Shown: positions 1-10,926, numbered from the stretch's first letter. The stretch: 64,000 nt of DNA from Meiothermus granaticius NBRC 107808 (GCF_003574355.1 NZ_QWLB01000008.1:1-64000); one strand, 5' to 3'. Made by a program: numbers and translations. The notes: generated by a model from the letters alone, not told the origin.

Positions 1-47
1 CCCCCGAAGAGGCCCAACCCCTGACCCCCGCCTCTCCTGTAGTCTAG
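1..47 (+). CDS. Possible C-terminal end of an upstream gene (partial)
   Basis: The third forward frame is open from the window edge to a TAG at 45-47 and encodes a short Pro/Ala-rich tail. It ends 30 bp before the next start codon, which would fit the end of a gene that begins outside the window. The fragment is too short to assign a family, and the first frame also ends nearby at a TGA at 22-24, so the frame choice is a guess. Confidence 0.25.
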   Translation, partial: PEEAQPLTPASPVV

Positions 48-77
48 GGGGAGGGCCTCGAGCCCTATTCCAAAACC

Positions 78-530
78 ATGACCTACCGTGATTTTGAAGA
101 GTTCGACTTTCCTGCCCTAGCCCGGCTCGAGCAGCGCCTCTTGGAGGGTCAGCCCCCTCATCTCTACCGCGCAACCCCCGCCGCTTTGCGCTTTTTCTCC
201 CGCAGCGGACACTCCTTCTTAGCCCACTTCGCGGGCGAGGTACACGGGTTTGTGCTGGCCCAGACCGTTTGGCAAGGGGACCGGGTCACCGTGCTCATTA
301 CCCGCCTCCTGGCCGATTCCGATGAAGCCTACCGGGGTCTGCTGGCCGCGGTGGTGAAATCGGCCTATGACGCCGGGGTTTACGAAGTGGCCCTCCATGT
401 GGATGCCGGGGATGCCCCGGTCGTCCGGGCCCTGAGCGAAAATGGCTTTACCCTCGGCCCGCTTCTCCTGGCCGTACGGGTGCTGGGCAGTCGGGGGATG
501 CGGGGGGAGACCACGGGCGTGCTGAAATAG
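78..530 (+). CDS. DUF1999 family protein with GNAT-like fold
   Basis: This 150-residue protein resembles the small Thermus DUF1999 proteins, which adopt an acetyltransferase-like fold but have no established substrate. Visible features are an N-terminal alpha/beta segment (MTYRDFEEFDFPALARL), a central strand HGFVLAQTVW and a C-terminal GNAT-like stretch with a helix and ENGFTLGPLL. The canonical acetyl-CoA loop (Q/RxxGxG/A) is not evident, so catalytic activity is uncertain. The ATG at 78 has no Shine-Dalgarno site and no clear TANNNT box. A small HMA-like gene follows 36 bp downstream. The family assignment comes from overall similarity and is moderately secure; the role is unknown. Confidence 0.65.
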   Translation: MTYRDFEEFDFPALARLEQRLLEGQPPHLYRATPAALRFFSRSGHSFLAHFAGEVHGFVLAQTVWQGDRVTVLITRLLADSDEAYRGLLAAVVKSAYDAGVYEVALHVDAGDAPVVRALSENGFTLGPLLLAVRVLGSRGMRGETTGVLK

Positions 531-566
531 CCCCACACCCACCGGGTAAAGCGTAGAATCAAAGGC

Positions 567-776
567 GTGAACCGGGTGTTGCTGGGGGTGCGGGGTTTGG
601 AGCATCCCGAACAGATCGAAAAGGTCACGGCGGCCCTGCAGCAGGTAGACGGGGTGGGCAGCGTGAAGCCAGGGGAGCCAGGGCAGCTCGAGGTCGAGTA
701 TGACCCCTTTAAACTCACCGTGATGGACTTGATCCGCAGCGTGCGCGAGCAGGGGTTTCTGGCGGGCATGCTTTAG
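567..776 (+). CDS. HMA-like small protein lacking the metal-binding CxxC
   Basis: The 69-residue product reads like a ferredoxin-like heavy-metal-associated domain: beta (RVLLGVRGL), helix (QIEKVTAALQQVDGV), beta-beta (SVKP..LEVEYDP) and a final helix (VMDLIRSVREQGF). The loop that normally carries GMTCxxC reads GLEHPEQ and has no cysteine, so copper or other soft-metal binding by the usual mode is unlikely. The GTG start at 567 lies 7 nt after TAGAAT (554-559), which fits a leaderless transcript. A genuine copZ exists at 58 kb for comparison. It may be a degenerate chaperone or a fold reused for protein contacts; this is inference. Confidence 0.6.
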   Translation: MNRVLLGVRGLEHPEQIEKVTAALQQVDGVGSVKPGEPGQLEVEYDPFKLTVMDLIRSVREQGFLAGML

Positions 777-1005
777 CCCTCCAAGGGCAGCGCTAGGTCG
801 GTGTCCGAGCCGGGCGGATACGGGTAACGCCCCATAGCCAGCATCTGGCCCTCTCCACTAAGGCGGTCTCGAGCATCCCGTCTACCTAGCGGAATTTCGC
901 CCGTATGGCGGAGATATCTGGAAGGCTCGAGCCCCAGCCCGCGCTCCCCAATCCACACCCGGTAGCGGTCCGCAATACATAGACGAGGCGCAGATTGTCG
1001 TTCAC
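773..1005 (-). pseudogene. Possible frameshifted small gene downstream of the 1025-1555 gene
   Basis: On the minus strand a GTG at 1005 opens a plausible N-terminus (VNDNLRLVYVLR). Coding-like sequence then continues in another frame (YRVWIGERGLGLEPSRYL, ending SDTDLALPLEG with a TAA at 773-775). Joining the two needs one frameshift near 960-985. The second frame is also the frame of the upstream gene and stays open directly after that gene's TAA at 1025-1027, so a stop-split longer gene is an alternative. I recognise no family. The segment could equally be non-coding. Confidence 0.3.
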
Positions 1006-1024
1006 GCGATTCTATCCAGGTCTC

Positions 1025-1555
1025 TTAGAAGCGGGTCAGGGTCAGCTTGAGGTATTCCTTGGGAAGGGGCTTTCGCCAAATCTCCCCCAAGCAGTCCTCC
1101 TGCCCCCCCTGCACCACCACCTTCCACATCACCATCACCTCTTCCCCATCCCATTCGGCAAAAGCCCGCAGATGCCCCTCATTGCCGTCGTATTCCAAGG
1201 TCGGGGGGCCCAGTTGCTGACTTAGGTGGGCCTTAACCCGCCCGTAGAGCTCCTCGAGGGCCTCGCCGGGCGCCCTCTGGAGGGCAAACTCAATGAGCCG
1301 CAAGCTGGGTTTGGGGGCATCGTGGGTTTCATCGCAAACGAACCTCCCGGAGATCGCGCAACTGAGCCCCCCCAGGCAGCGCATCCCGTTCCAGGTTAGG
1401 GTGTCTTTGTCTGGGCGGGCATCCTCTAAACCCAGCAGCATCCGGGCGGCCCGGTGCGAGGTATACCAGGGCAACAGGATATGGTGCTGCTCCAGGTATA
1501 GCCCCTGCTCGAGGCCAGGGGGGCCGTCTGCTGGTGGGTTCCGAGGCTCAGCCAT
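1025..1555 (-). CDS. Hypothetical protein, 176 aa
   Basis: A soluble, fairly acidic protein with no signal peptide or membrane segment. It begins with a Pro-rich stretch (MAEPRNPPADGPPG) and has an aromatic alpha/beta middle (YLEQHHILLPWYTSHRAARMLLG). Two cysteines lie close together in the GGLSC-(14)-C region, and the C-terminal half has alternating strands (RAFAEWDGEEVMVMWKVVV). I do not recognise the family. The ATG at 1555 is the only sensible start; TATAGG lies only 4 nt upstream, and a better-spaced TACAGT is at 1573-1578. It is divergent from acnA. The reading frame remains open after its stop codon (see the adjacent pseudogene entry). Confidence 0.55.
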   Translation of the reverse strand: MAEPRNPPADGPPGLEQGLYLEQHHILLPWYTSHRAARMLLGLEDARPDKDTLTWNGMRCLGGLSCAISGRFVCDETHDAPKPSLRLIEFALQRAPGEALEELYGRVKAHLSQQLGPPTLEYDGNEGHLRAFAEWDGEEVMVMWKVVVQGGQEDCLGEIWRKPLPKEYLKLTLTRF

Positions 1556-1881
1556 AAGACCTATACCCCCATACTGTAATCCGCCCCCCTGGTCCTCCCC
1601 GTGACGGATAACCCTGCATCCGGGCTGGGGCTGACGGTGTAGGTATATCGTGGGCCCGCTCGGAATCTAAAGCCCAGTTTGGTGTACGCTAGAAGGTGCT
1701 TAGCGGAAGGCGCACCCTCCCAGGCACCGAAACCAGCCCCCAAAACCCAACCGGAGCCCCTCCGTTCCCAAAACCTTCGCGGCTTCAAGACGCGCGGGTA
1801 CACTGGAAAAGCCCGGTCAACGCCGTGCCCGGCCCCTGGCGGGGCCTTTGTGGCTGGTTTCCCCTTCGAAAGGAGTCTTGT
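1556..1881. other. Intergenic region between the 1025-1555 gene and acnA, with a leader hairpin
   Basis: No convincing gene is visible in these 326 bp. The region must hold the divergent promoters. A TACACT box lies at 1799-1804, upstream of acnA. A GC hairpin follows at 1831-1846 (GGCCCC, 4-nt loop, GGGGCC), then TTTGTGGCTGGTTT. In the acnA leader this looks like a weak terminator or attenuator, but the T-tract is interrupted. A Shine-Dalgarno AAAGGAG (1869-1875) precedes the acnA ATG. Confidence 0.45.
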
Positions 1882-4587
<2,706 letters not shown>

Positions 4588-4605
4588 GCCGGTTCTACCT
4601 ACCGG

Positions 4606-4635
4606 ACCCGACCCGCCCTGGGTCGGGTTTGTGTT
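4606..4635 (+). terminator. Rho-independent terminator after acnA
   Basis: A perfect 9-bp stem (ACCCGACCC at 4606-4614 and GGGTCGGGT at 4620-4628) encloses a 5-nt loop and is followed by a T-rich tail (TTTGTGTT). It lies 19 bp after the acnA stop codon. Confidence 0.85.
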
Positions 4636-4699
4636 GCGGGTTCTCGCCCCAGTTCACCGCAGGCTTTGAGCGTGTTAGACTGTTCTTCGCTTCATCGCT

Positions 4700-4715
4700 A
4701 GAAAAGCGCTTCCAT
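4700..4715. promoter_or_regulatory. LacI-family operator-like half-palindrome
   Basis: AGAAAAGC/GCTTCCAT is centred on AGCGCT, about 30 bp before the LacI-family start codon. LacI/GalR members bind short palindromes with a central CG or GCGC step, so autoregulation by the downstream protein is plausible. The outer bases match only partly. Confidence 0.4.
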
Positions 4716-4746
4716 TGACGCTGGGTCGGGTGGAAAGGAAATTCAA

Positions 4747-5784
4747 GTGCCGGGCAGACGCAAACCCACCATCAATGAAGTCGCCCACCTAGCCAAGGTC
4801 GGGATTGGGACCGTGAGCCGGGTGCTGAACAACCACCCCGCGGTGCGCCCAGAAACTCGAGCCCGGGTTCAGGCCGCCATGGAAAGCCTGGGCTACCGGC
4901 CCAACCCGCACGCCAGGCGGGTGGCCGGGGGCCGCAGCTATACCGTTTCGGTGATCCTGCCCTTTGTGGCCACCGAGTTCTACACTCGGCTCATCGAAGG
5001 CATCGAGCAGGTATTGCAGCAAGAGCGCTATGACCTGGCCTTGTTTCCCCTTTTGTCGCGCAGTCGCCTCGAGCGCTACCTCGAGTCCTCCACCTTTGCC
5101 TACCAAACCGATGGGCTGATCATTGCCTCCTACGATCTCACCGAGCTGTTTGGGGGGAACCTCCTCCCCACCGACCGACCGGTAACCTTGGTGGATGCCT
5201 ACAACGAGCACTACGACTCCTCCTACATGGATAACCCCCTGGGAGGAGCCCTAGCTGCGGAGTACCTTGCACAGTTTCCGGGGGAGATCTTTGCCATCAA
5301 GCTCGAGGAGGACATTGACCGAGCCTTTGCCAAAACCACCTTTGGCGGTCGGCTGGCGGGGTTCCAGCATAAGCTGGCCGAGCTGGGGCGTAGCCTACCC
5401 CAGACCCACCTCTACACCACCCGTTTCTCGGCGGAAGGGGGCCAGCTGGCCCTGCGGCAGTTCATCGCCCAGAGCCCCCCACCCTATAACATCTTCGCCG
5501 GGGCCGACCTGATCGCCCTGGGGGTGCTCGAGGAGGCCGAGCGGCAGGGCCTGAAGATCGGGCACGAGGTGCGGGTGCTGGGCTACGATGGCCAGCCCTG
5601 GACCGAGGCCAGGGGCCTATCCACCTTGGCCCAGCCGGTAGAGGCTATGGGAGCCGAGGCTGCGCGGATGCTCCTGAAGCGGATCGGGGGGTATCGCGGG
5701 GCCCCGCGAGCCGTGCGCTTTACCCCCACGTTGCTCGAGCGGGCCTCTACCGCTCCACGCGCCCCTATCCCCGCCCATCCGTAA
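4747..5784 (+). CDS. LacI/GalR family transcriptional regulator
   Basis: A 345-residue DNA-binding repressor. The N-terminal helix-turn-helix and hinge helix are clear (TINEVAHLAKVGIGTVSRVL at about residues 8-27, then ESLGYRPNPHARRV). A periplasmic-binding-protein-like effector domain follows (SVILPFVATEFYTRLIEGI..., DGLIIASYDL, NIFAGADLIALGVLEEA). The GTG start is preceded by GGAAAGGA. No sugar operon adjoins it, since the next genes are for menaquinone synthesis, so its targets must lie elsewhere or be limited to its own promoter. The effector cannot be inferred. Confidence 0.93.
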   Translation: MPGRRKPTINEVAHLAKVGIGTVSRVLNNHPAVRPETRARVQAAMESLGYRPNPHARRVAGGRSYTVSVILPFVATEFYTRLIEGIEQVLQQERYDLALFPLLSRSRLERYLESSTFAYQTDGLIIASYDLTELFGGNLLPTDRPVTLVDAYNEHYDSSYMDNPLGGALAAEYLAQFPGEIFAIKLEEDIDRAFAKTTFGGRLAGFQHKLAELGRSLPQTHLYTTRFSAEGGQLALRQFIAQSPPPYNIFAGADLIALGVLEEAERQGLKIGHEVRVLGYDGQPWTEARGLSTLAQPVEAMGAEAARMLLKRIGGYRGAPRAVRFTPTLLERASTAPRAPIPAHP

Positions 5785-5830
5785 GCCAAGGAGCAAGTTC
5801 AGTTCCAGGGGGGTGTTAGGATTAAGCCTG

Positions 5831-6976
5831 ATGCGCTGGATCCACGACCCCAAACTGTTCCCCATCGCCGAGAAGGTCGAGGCTGGGGAGCGGTTGAGCT
5901 TCGAGGAGGGGATGACCCTCTTCCACACCCCCGATTACAACACCCTGATGCGCCTGGCCAACCGGGTGCGCGAGCGCAAGCACGGCGATAAAACCTACTT
6001 CGTGCACTCCCTGCGGCTCGAGTTCACCAACATCTGCTACGTGGGCTGTACGTTCTGTGCGTTTGCGGCCAAAAAAGGTGAGGCGCGGGCCTGGGACTAC
6101 AGCGTGGAGGATGTGGTGGCCAAGGTGCGCGAAAAGTGGGAGCCAGGCCTGACCGAGCTGCACATGTCCAGCGGCCACCACCCCAACCGCCCCTGGAGCT
6201 ACTACCCCGAGATGGTGCGGGCCTTGAACCAAAACTTCCCCGGTATCCAGGTGAAGGCGTTCACCGCCGCCGAGATCGAGCACCTCTCCAAAATCAGCAA
6301 GAAACCCACCCTCGAGGTCTTGCGCGAGCTGAAGGAGGCCGGCCTGGTGGCCCTGCCCGGCGGCGGGGCGGAAATCTTCGCCGAGCGGGTGCGCCGCCAG
6401 ATTGCTAAGAACAAGGTCAAGGCCGAGAAGTGGCTGCAAATCCACCGCGAGGCCCACAGCCTGGGAATCCGCACCAACGCCACCATGCTCTACGGGCACA
6501 TCGAAACCCTGGAAGAGCGCCTCGACCACATGGATCGGCTGCGCAAGCTGCAAGACGAGACCGGGGGCTTTTACAGCTTCATCCCCCTGGCCTTCCAGCC
6601 CGACGCCAACGCCCTGGCCTTCAACCTGGGCAAAACCGAGTTCACCACCGGCCTCGACGACCTGCGCAACCTGGCCGTGGCCCGGCTCTACCTGGACAAC
6701 TTCGACCACATCAAGGGCTACTGGGTGATGATCTCCTCCGACCTGGTGCAGGTAGCGCTGGACTGGGGCGTCTCTGACATTGACGGCACCATCCTCGAGG
6801 AGCACATTGCCCACGCCGCCGGGGCCACCTCGCCCCTGGGCCTCTCCCGCCAGAAGATGGTGCAGCTCATCCAGGCCGCTGGGCGCCTGCCGGTCGAGCG
6901 GGATGCCCTGTACAACGAGCTACGCATCTATACCGATAGCCAAAACCACCAGACCCCCATCCCTGCCCATCGCTAG
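5831..6976 (+). CDS. mqnE: Aminofutalosine synthase (radical SAM)
   Basis: Catalyses the radical-SAM step of the futalosine menaquinone pathway, joining 3-[(1-carboxyvinyl)oxy]benzoate with SAM to give 6-amino-6-deoxyfutalosine. The cluster-binding motif is Cys69-x3-Cys73-x2-Cys76 (CYVGCTFC). Family hallmarks include ELHMSSGHHPN, LPGGGAEIF, NATMLYGHIET and FIPLAFQPD. The 381-residue length is normal. I chose ATG 5831, which lies 8 nt after TAGGAT (5817-5822), over a GTG six codons upstream. mqnA follows after 12 bp, so the first two dedicated steps are co-transcribed. Confidence 0.97.
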   Translation: MRWIHDPKLFPIAEKVEAGERLSFEEGMTLFHTPDYNTLMRLANRVRERKHGDKTYFVHSLRLEFTNICYVGCTFCAFAAKKGEARAWDYSVEDVVAKVREKWEPGLTELHMSSGHHPNRPWSYYPEMVRALNQNFPGIQVKAFTAAEIEHLSKISKKPTLEVLRELKEAGLVALPGGGAEIFAERVRRQIAKNKVKAEKWLQIHREAHSLGIRTNATMLYGHIETLEERLDHMDRLRKLQDETGGFYSFIPLAFQPDANALAFNLGKTEFTTGLDDLRNLAVARLYLDNFDHIKGYWVMISSDLVQVALDWGVSDIDGTILEEHIAHAAGATSPLGLSRQKMVQLIQAAGRLPVERDALYNELRIYTDSQNHQTPIPAHR

Positions 6977-6988
6977 TAGCCCCCCGCC

Positions 6989-7804
6989 ATGAGCTATATT
7001 CTGGGTGTCCCCCGCTACGCCAACACCGCGCCGCTGTACCACTTTCTGGAGGAGGGCGAGGGCCTCGTCTTTCGCTACGGCGTGCCCACCGAGCTGAACC
7101 GCTGGCTTCTGGAGGGAGAAGTAGACCTGAGCCTGGTTTCTTCCTATTTCTACCTGAAAAACGCCGACCGCCTGCGGCCCCTGCCCGACTTTAGCGTGGC
7201 CGACCTGGGCCCGGTGTACTCGGTTAACCTGTTCCACCGCAAGCCCTGGAGCGAGCTCCGGCACATTGCCCTGACCACCGAGAGCGCCACCTCGGTGCGG
7301 CTGTTGCACTACCTGCTCGAGCGCGATGGCCTTGAGGTGCGCTACACCCACGAGCAGGGTGGGCTCGAGCTCTTGGAGCGCTACGACGGGGTGCTCCTGA
7401 TCGGTGACCGGGCCCTCAGCACCTACGTGGGGCTGCTCTCGATCGTTCCGGAGTCGGTGCACCAGATTCCGGTGCAGCCGGGTGGGGTGTTTGTCAGCGA
7501 CCTCTCGATGCGCTGGTTCACCCACACCCGGCTGCCTTTTGTGTTTGCGGTCTGGGCCACCCGCAGCCATGAACCCCCGCCGGCGGAGGTGGTGCGGCGA
7601 CTGCGGGTGGCCCGCAGCCTGGGGCTGGGCAACCTGGCCGCTGTGGCCGGCACCGAGGCCCAGCGCCTGAACGTGCCCGAGCGGCTGATGCAACACTATC
7701 TGTGGAACTTCCGCTACCACCTCGAGGCTCCCGACCGGCTGGGCCTCGAGGCTTTTGCAAGCGCGGTGGGGCTTCGGTACCCCAATTGCTTCTGGGAAGT
7801 TTAG
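6989..7804 (+). CDS. mqnA: Chorismate dehydratase
   Basis: First enzyme of the futalosine route; it dehydrates chorismate to 3-[(1-carboxyvinyl)oxy]benzoate, the substrate of the MqnE encoded just upstream. The 271-residue protein has the periplasmic-binding-protein-like fold of MqnA/MqnD, with the N-terminal signature GVPRYANTAPLYHFL, the segment EVDLSLVSSYFYLKN, the hinge ALTTESATSVRLLHYLL and LLIGDRAL. There is no signal peptide, as expected for a cytosolic enzyme. It ends 6 bp before the convergent glyA. mqnB, C and D homologues are not in the window. Confidence 0.95.
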   Translation: MSYILGVPRYANTAPLYHFLEEGEGLVFRYGVPTELNRWLLEGEVDLSLVSSYFYLKNADRLRPLPDFSVADLGPVYSVNLFHRKPWSELRHIALTTESATSVRLLHYLLERDGLEVRYTHEQGGLELLERYDGVLLIGDRALSTYVGLLSIVPESVHQIPVQPGGVFVSDLSMRWFTHTRLPFVFAVWATRSHEPPPAEVVRRLRVARSLGLGNLAAVAGTEAQRLNVPERLMQHYLWNFRYHLEAPDRLGLEAFASAVGLRYPNCFWEV

Positions 7805-7810
7805 CTTGCG

Positions 7811-9043
7811 CTAGGGCATCGGGTGGGCTAAGGCCAGCATGCGCACCCGCTCGCGGAGCTCTTCGTTGGGCCCAAGGGTCAGGGCCTCATCGATCATCCC
7901 AGCGATGATGGGCATCTCCTCAGGGGTGAATGCGCGGGTGGTGATGGCCGGCGTACCGATACGAATGCCCGAGGTCACCCAGGGCTTCTCTGGGTCGTAG
8001 GGAACGGTGCTTTTGGAAACCGTGATGTTGACCTTGTCGAGGGCTGCACTGGCCTTGTTGCCCTTGATGCCCTTGTTCTGCAGGTCAATCACGAAAAGGT
8101 GGTTATCGGTTCCACCGGAGACCACCCGGTACCCACGTTCAACAAAGGCCTGGCTCATGGCCTTGGCGTTTTCGATGATCCGCTCGCAGTATCCCCGGAA
8201 CCCCGGCTGTAAGGCCTCCCAAAACGCCACCGCCTTCCCCGCGATCACGTGCTCCAAGGGCCCGCCTTGGGTACCGGGGAAAATCATCTTGTCAATTTTG
8301 GCTCCCAGCTCGAGGTCATTGGAAAGGATCAGCCCCGAGCGGGGCCCCCGCAGGGTTTTGTGGGTGGTAGAGGTAACCACATGGGCATAGGGCATGGGGT
8401 CAGGGTGCAGCTTGGTGGCCACCAGTCCGGCGATGTGGGCAATGTCCGCCATCAGGTAAGCCCCCACCTCATCGGCGATCTCGCGAAACTTTGCGAAATC
8501 AATCTGCCGGCTATAGGCCGAGGCTCCGGCGATGATGAGCTTGGGCTTATGTTCCAAGGCCAGCTTGCGCACCACGTCGTAGTCGAGGTATTCAGTCTGG
8601 CGGTCTACCGGGTAGCCCACCACGTGGTAGTTAAGCCCGGAAAAGTTGACGGGCGAGCCGTGGGTCAGGTGCCCGCCCTGATCCAGGGCCATCCCCAGCA
8701 CGGTGTCCCCCTTTTCCAAAAGGGCGAAATAGACTGCCAGGTTGGCCGAGGAGCCGGAGTGCGGCTGCACATTGGCCCAGGCCGCCCCGAAAAGCTGCTT
8801 GGCCCGGTCAATGGCCAGTTGCTCAACCTGGTCAATCACCTCACAGCCCCCGTAGTAGCGCTTGCCGGGGTAACCCTCCGCGTATTTGTTGGTCAACACG
8901 CTCCCCACAGCCTCTCGCACCGCCTTAGAAACAAAGTTTTCCGAGGCGATGAGCTCGAGGCCTTCGCGCTGGCGGGCTTCCTCTTTAGCGATAAGGCTAA
9001 ACAGCAGCTCATCCCGAGCCGAGGTTTCAGGCGGGGTAATCAC
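7811..9043 (-). CDS. glyA: Serine hydroxymethyltransferase
   Basis: PLP enzyme that converts serine and tetrahydrofolate to glycine and methylene-tetrahydrofolate. It has 410 residues. Signatures include [10 protein letters not shown], the [16 protein letters not shown] loop, [22 protein letters not shown] and the PLP lysine in [11 protein letters not shown]. The GTG start at 9043 lies 7 nt after TATACT (9051-9056), with GGAGG in the gap, so either leaderless or very short-leader initiation is possible. The gene is convergent with mqnA and probably monocistronic. Confidence 0.98.
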   Translation of the reverse strand: MITPPETSARDELLFSLIAKEEARQREGLELIASENFVSKAVREAVGSVLTNKYAEGYPGKRYYGGCEVIDQVEQLAIDRAKQLFGAAWANVQPHSGSSANLAVYFALLEKGDTVLGMALDQGGHLTHGSPVNFSGLNYHVVGYPVDRQTEYLDYDVVRKLALEHKPKLIIAGASAYSRQIDFAKFREIADEVGAYLMADIAHIAGLVATKLHPDPMPYAHVVTSTTHKTLRGPRSGLILSNDLELGAKIDKMIFPGTQGGPLEHVIAGKAVAFWEALQPGFRGYCERIIENAKAMSQAFVERGYRVVSGGTDNHLFVIDLQNKGIKGNKASAALDKVNITVSKSTVPYDPEKPWVTSGIRIGTPAITTRAFTPEEMPIIAGMIDEALTLGPNEELRERVRMLALAHPMP

Positions 9044-9135
9044 GCCTCCAAGTATACCGCTCGAGGCTCCTCCGCGACTGAGGCCTGCTGTGGGGTGGAT
9101 TACGCCTCTGGGTTGGTTTGCGCTACACTGGGCTT

Positions 9136-9384
9136 ATGCGGAGCTTTCTATCGGTGATTGGGGCATTGCTGTTGGTGGTTGCCATCATTTTGTTGGTCTA
9201 CCTCTCAATAGACTATGTGCGGCTCTCAGCGGCGGCTTCCACCCTTAACCGGAGCTATCCAAACCCCATTGGCTATGTGGCGCTCACCATGATCGTCTCC
9301 TTGCTTTCGGGCCTCTTTTTCGGGCTGGGGCTGCGCTCGGGCCGACGGAACGATTCCGAGGGTGAGACCAACCCGCGCGCTTAA
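9136..9384 (+). CDS. Small membrane protein with two TM helices
   Basis: An 82-residue protein of unknown function. It has an N-terminal hydrophobic helix (about residues 4-24), a polar connector with Tyr/Ser/Asn, a second helix (about 45-65, ending FFGLGLRSGRR) and a short acidic tail. ATG 9136 is preceded by TACACT (9124-9129) at 6-nt spacing, which supports this start over one six codons upstream. It sits between glyA and an EamA exporter. No family is recognised. Confidence 0.6.
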   Translation: MRSFLSVIGALLLVVAIILLVYLSIDYVRLSAAASTLNRSYPNPIGYVALTMIVSLLSGLFFGLGLRSGRRNDSEGETNPRA

Positions 9385-9425
9385 CCGGTTGAACCGCCCG
9401 GTCACCAGGACGTAAAGTCCCAGGT

Positions 9426-10292
9426 GTGGGGTATCTCTATGTCCTGGTTGCCGCAACCCTGTGGGGCCTTTTGGGCTCGGTATCCAAGCTGGTCTTCGCC
9501 CAGGGGGTTTCGCCCTTAGAAGCCGCTTTCTGGCGAGCGGTGATGGGGACAGCGATCTTCGGAGTCCACGCCCTTGTCGCCCGTCAAACCCGTGTGGATC
9601 GCAAGGATTTGCCCGCGCTGGTTGGATTCGGTTTGGTGGGAATCGCCCTGTTTTACGGCAGCTATCAAAGCGCTATCGCAGCTGGGGGAGCGGCCCTAGC
9701 GGCGGTGCTCCTCTACACTGCACCGGCGATGGTAGCGGTGATGTCCTGGCTACTGCTCAAGGAATCCATGGATTTCACCAAGCTACTGGCCTTGCTCCTC
9801 ACGCTGACCGGGGTCGCGGCGATCAGCCTGCAGGGAGGAGCGGTTCAAGTTACAGGAGCGGCGGTGTTTTGGGGACTGGTCGCGGCCTTTACCTACGCCA
9901 CCTATTACATCTTCGGCAAGCTCTATCTGGGTCGCTATGCTGCACCCACGCTATTGCTCTACGCCCTGCCGGTAGGAGCCTTGGCCCTGGCCCCCCTGGT
10001 GCACTTTGCGCCCAAAAACCCCACAGCCTGGGCCGCAATGATTTTTCTGGCCCTGGCCTCAACCTATGCGGCGAATCTGTTCTATTATGCCGGTCTGAAG
10101 CGCCTCGAGGCCACCCGCGCCTCGGTTGTGGCCACCCTCGAGCCGGTGGTCGCGGCCCTAGTGGCCTGGGTGTGGTGGGGCGAGCGGTTCAGCCCTCTGG
10201 GTTATCTGGGCGCCCTGCTGGTCTTGTCGGGTGTGCTGCTGATGGTGTTCAAGCCCTCGAGCGCAACCCAAGCCCTCGAGGCCCCCCAGTGA
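9426..10292 (+). CDS. EamA/DMT-superfamily metabolite transporter
   Basis: An inner-membrane transporter of about ten TM helices (288 residues) made of two EamA repeats. The first begins YLYVLVAATLWGLLG; the second begins after about residue 145 and ends GYLGALLVLSGVLLM. Such proteins usually export amino acids, purines or other small metabolites; the substrate cannot be read from the sequence. The GTG at 9426 lies 8 nt after TAAAGT (9412-9417). It converges on a TetR regulator, and the space between them holds a short repeat element. Confidence 0.9.
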   Translation: MGYLYVLVAATLWGLLGSVSKLVFAQGVSPLEAAFWRAVMGTAIFGVHALVARQTRVDRKDLPALVGFGLVGIALFYGSYQSAIAAGGAALAAVLLYTAPAMVAVMSWLLLKESMDFTKLLALLLTLTGVAAISLQGGAVQVTGAAVFWGLVAAFTYATYYIFGKLYLGRYAAPTLLLYALPVGALALAPLVHFAPKNPTAWAAMIFLALASTYAANLFYYAGLKRLEATRASVVATLEPVVAALVAWVWWGERFSPLGYLGALLVLSGVLLMVFKPSSATQALEAPQ

Positions 10293-10302
10293 AGCCCCCA
10301 TT

Positions 10303-10382
10303 GCGCTCTTCACCGGCGGGACCACTCCTCTCGGCGGCCACGGTCCTGTCCAGGGCAAGGCTTTACAGGCGAAGAACACTCT
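10303..10382. repeat. Dispersed short repeat, copy A
   Basis: An 80-bp intergenic element that aligns with 24443-24539 (copy B). Shared blocks are CTTCACCGGCGGGACC near the left end and, to the right, CGGC-GCCAC-G-T-CTGT-CAGG-CAAGG and GAAGA--C-CTCT. The ends form short inverted repeats (GCGCTCTTC and a relative of GAAGAGCGC). The right end overlaps the stop codon of the adjacent TetR gene. No transposase is present; it resembles a MITE-like remnant. Confidence 0.6.
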
Positions 10383-10926
10383 AGCGCGGCGCCCCTTTGC
10401 TCGGCAGACCCCGCACAAACACCCCCAGCCCTTCCTCTAGCAGGGCTTCTACGCTATAGCCCGGCATGTGCTGGACGGTCATATAGGTGCCGTGAACGAT
10501 GGAGACATAAATCACCGCCAGGGCTTGGCCGTGGCCGGGAACCTCCGCCTCGAGCACCCGGGCGAGCTGCTCAATTCCGCGCCGCATGGCCCCCAAGGCC
10601 AGTCCCGCGGCCCCCTGATCCCCGCCACGCCGTCCCGACTGGGCGGTCATCAGCGCGGTGAGCGGCTCAACCTGGTAGCGGTAGGCCAGGGCCACGGCCA
10701 TGAGCCGGTCATAGAGCGGGCCTTTCTGGGCCAGCAGCCGCTCGGTCTCTTGGGCGGCCTCCTCGAGCAAGGCCTCGAGCAGGGCCCTCTTGGAGGGAAA
10801 GTGATGGTATACCGCGGCTTTGGTGAGGCCCAGACCCTTGGCCAGCCCCTCGAGGCTGGTTGCAGCATAACCTCGCTCCGTGAAGGCTTTTCGAGCCCTA
10901 GCCAGGAGCGCTTGGCGGGTGTCCAC
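10381..10926 (-). CDS. TetR/AcrR family transcriptional regulator
   Basis: A 181-residue repressor with an N-terminal helix-turn-helix (about residues 8-52: ARKAFTERGYAATSLEGLAK, then LGLTKAAVYHHFPSKRALLEA). The C-terminal ligand domain is helical and Leu/Ala-rich. The GTG start follows TAGTAT (plus 10933-10938) at 6 nt, so it is probably leaderless. Its stop codon TAG falls within the end of repeat copy A, so the C-terminus may have been set by that element. Being convergent with the EamA exporter, it does not obviously control it from a shared promoter. Confidence 0.92.
   Translation of the reverse strand: MDTRQALLARARKAFTERGYAATSLEGLAKGLGLTKAAVYHHFPSKRALLEALLEEAAQETERLLAQKGPLYDRLMAVALAYRYQVEPLTALMTAQSGRRGGDQGAAGLALGAMRRGIEQLARVLEAEVPGHGQALAVIYVSIVHGTYMTVQHMPGYSVEALLEEGLGVFVRGLPSKGAPR

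Noticed and set aside
5822-6814. A 330-codon minus-strand frame over mqnE
   Set aside because: It is antisense to a gene with clear radical-SAM motifs; the Gly/Val/His-rich composition is typical of shadow frames here.
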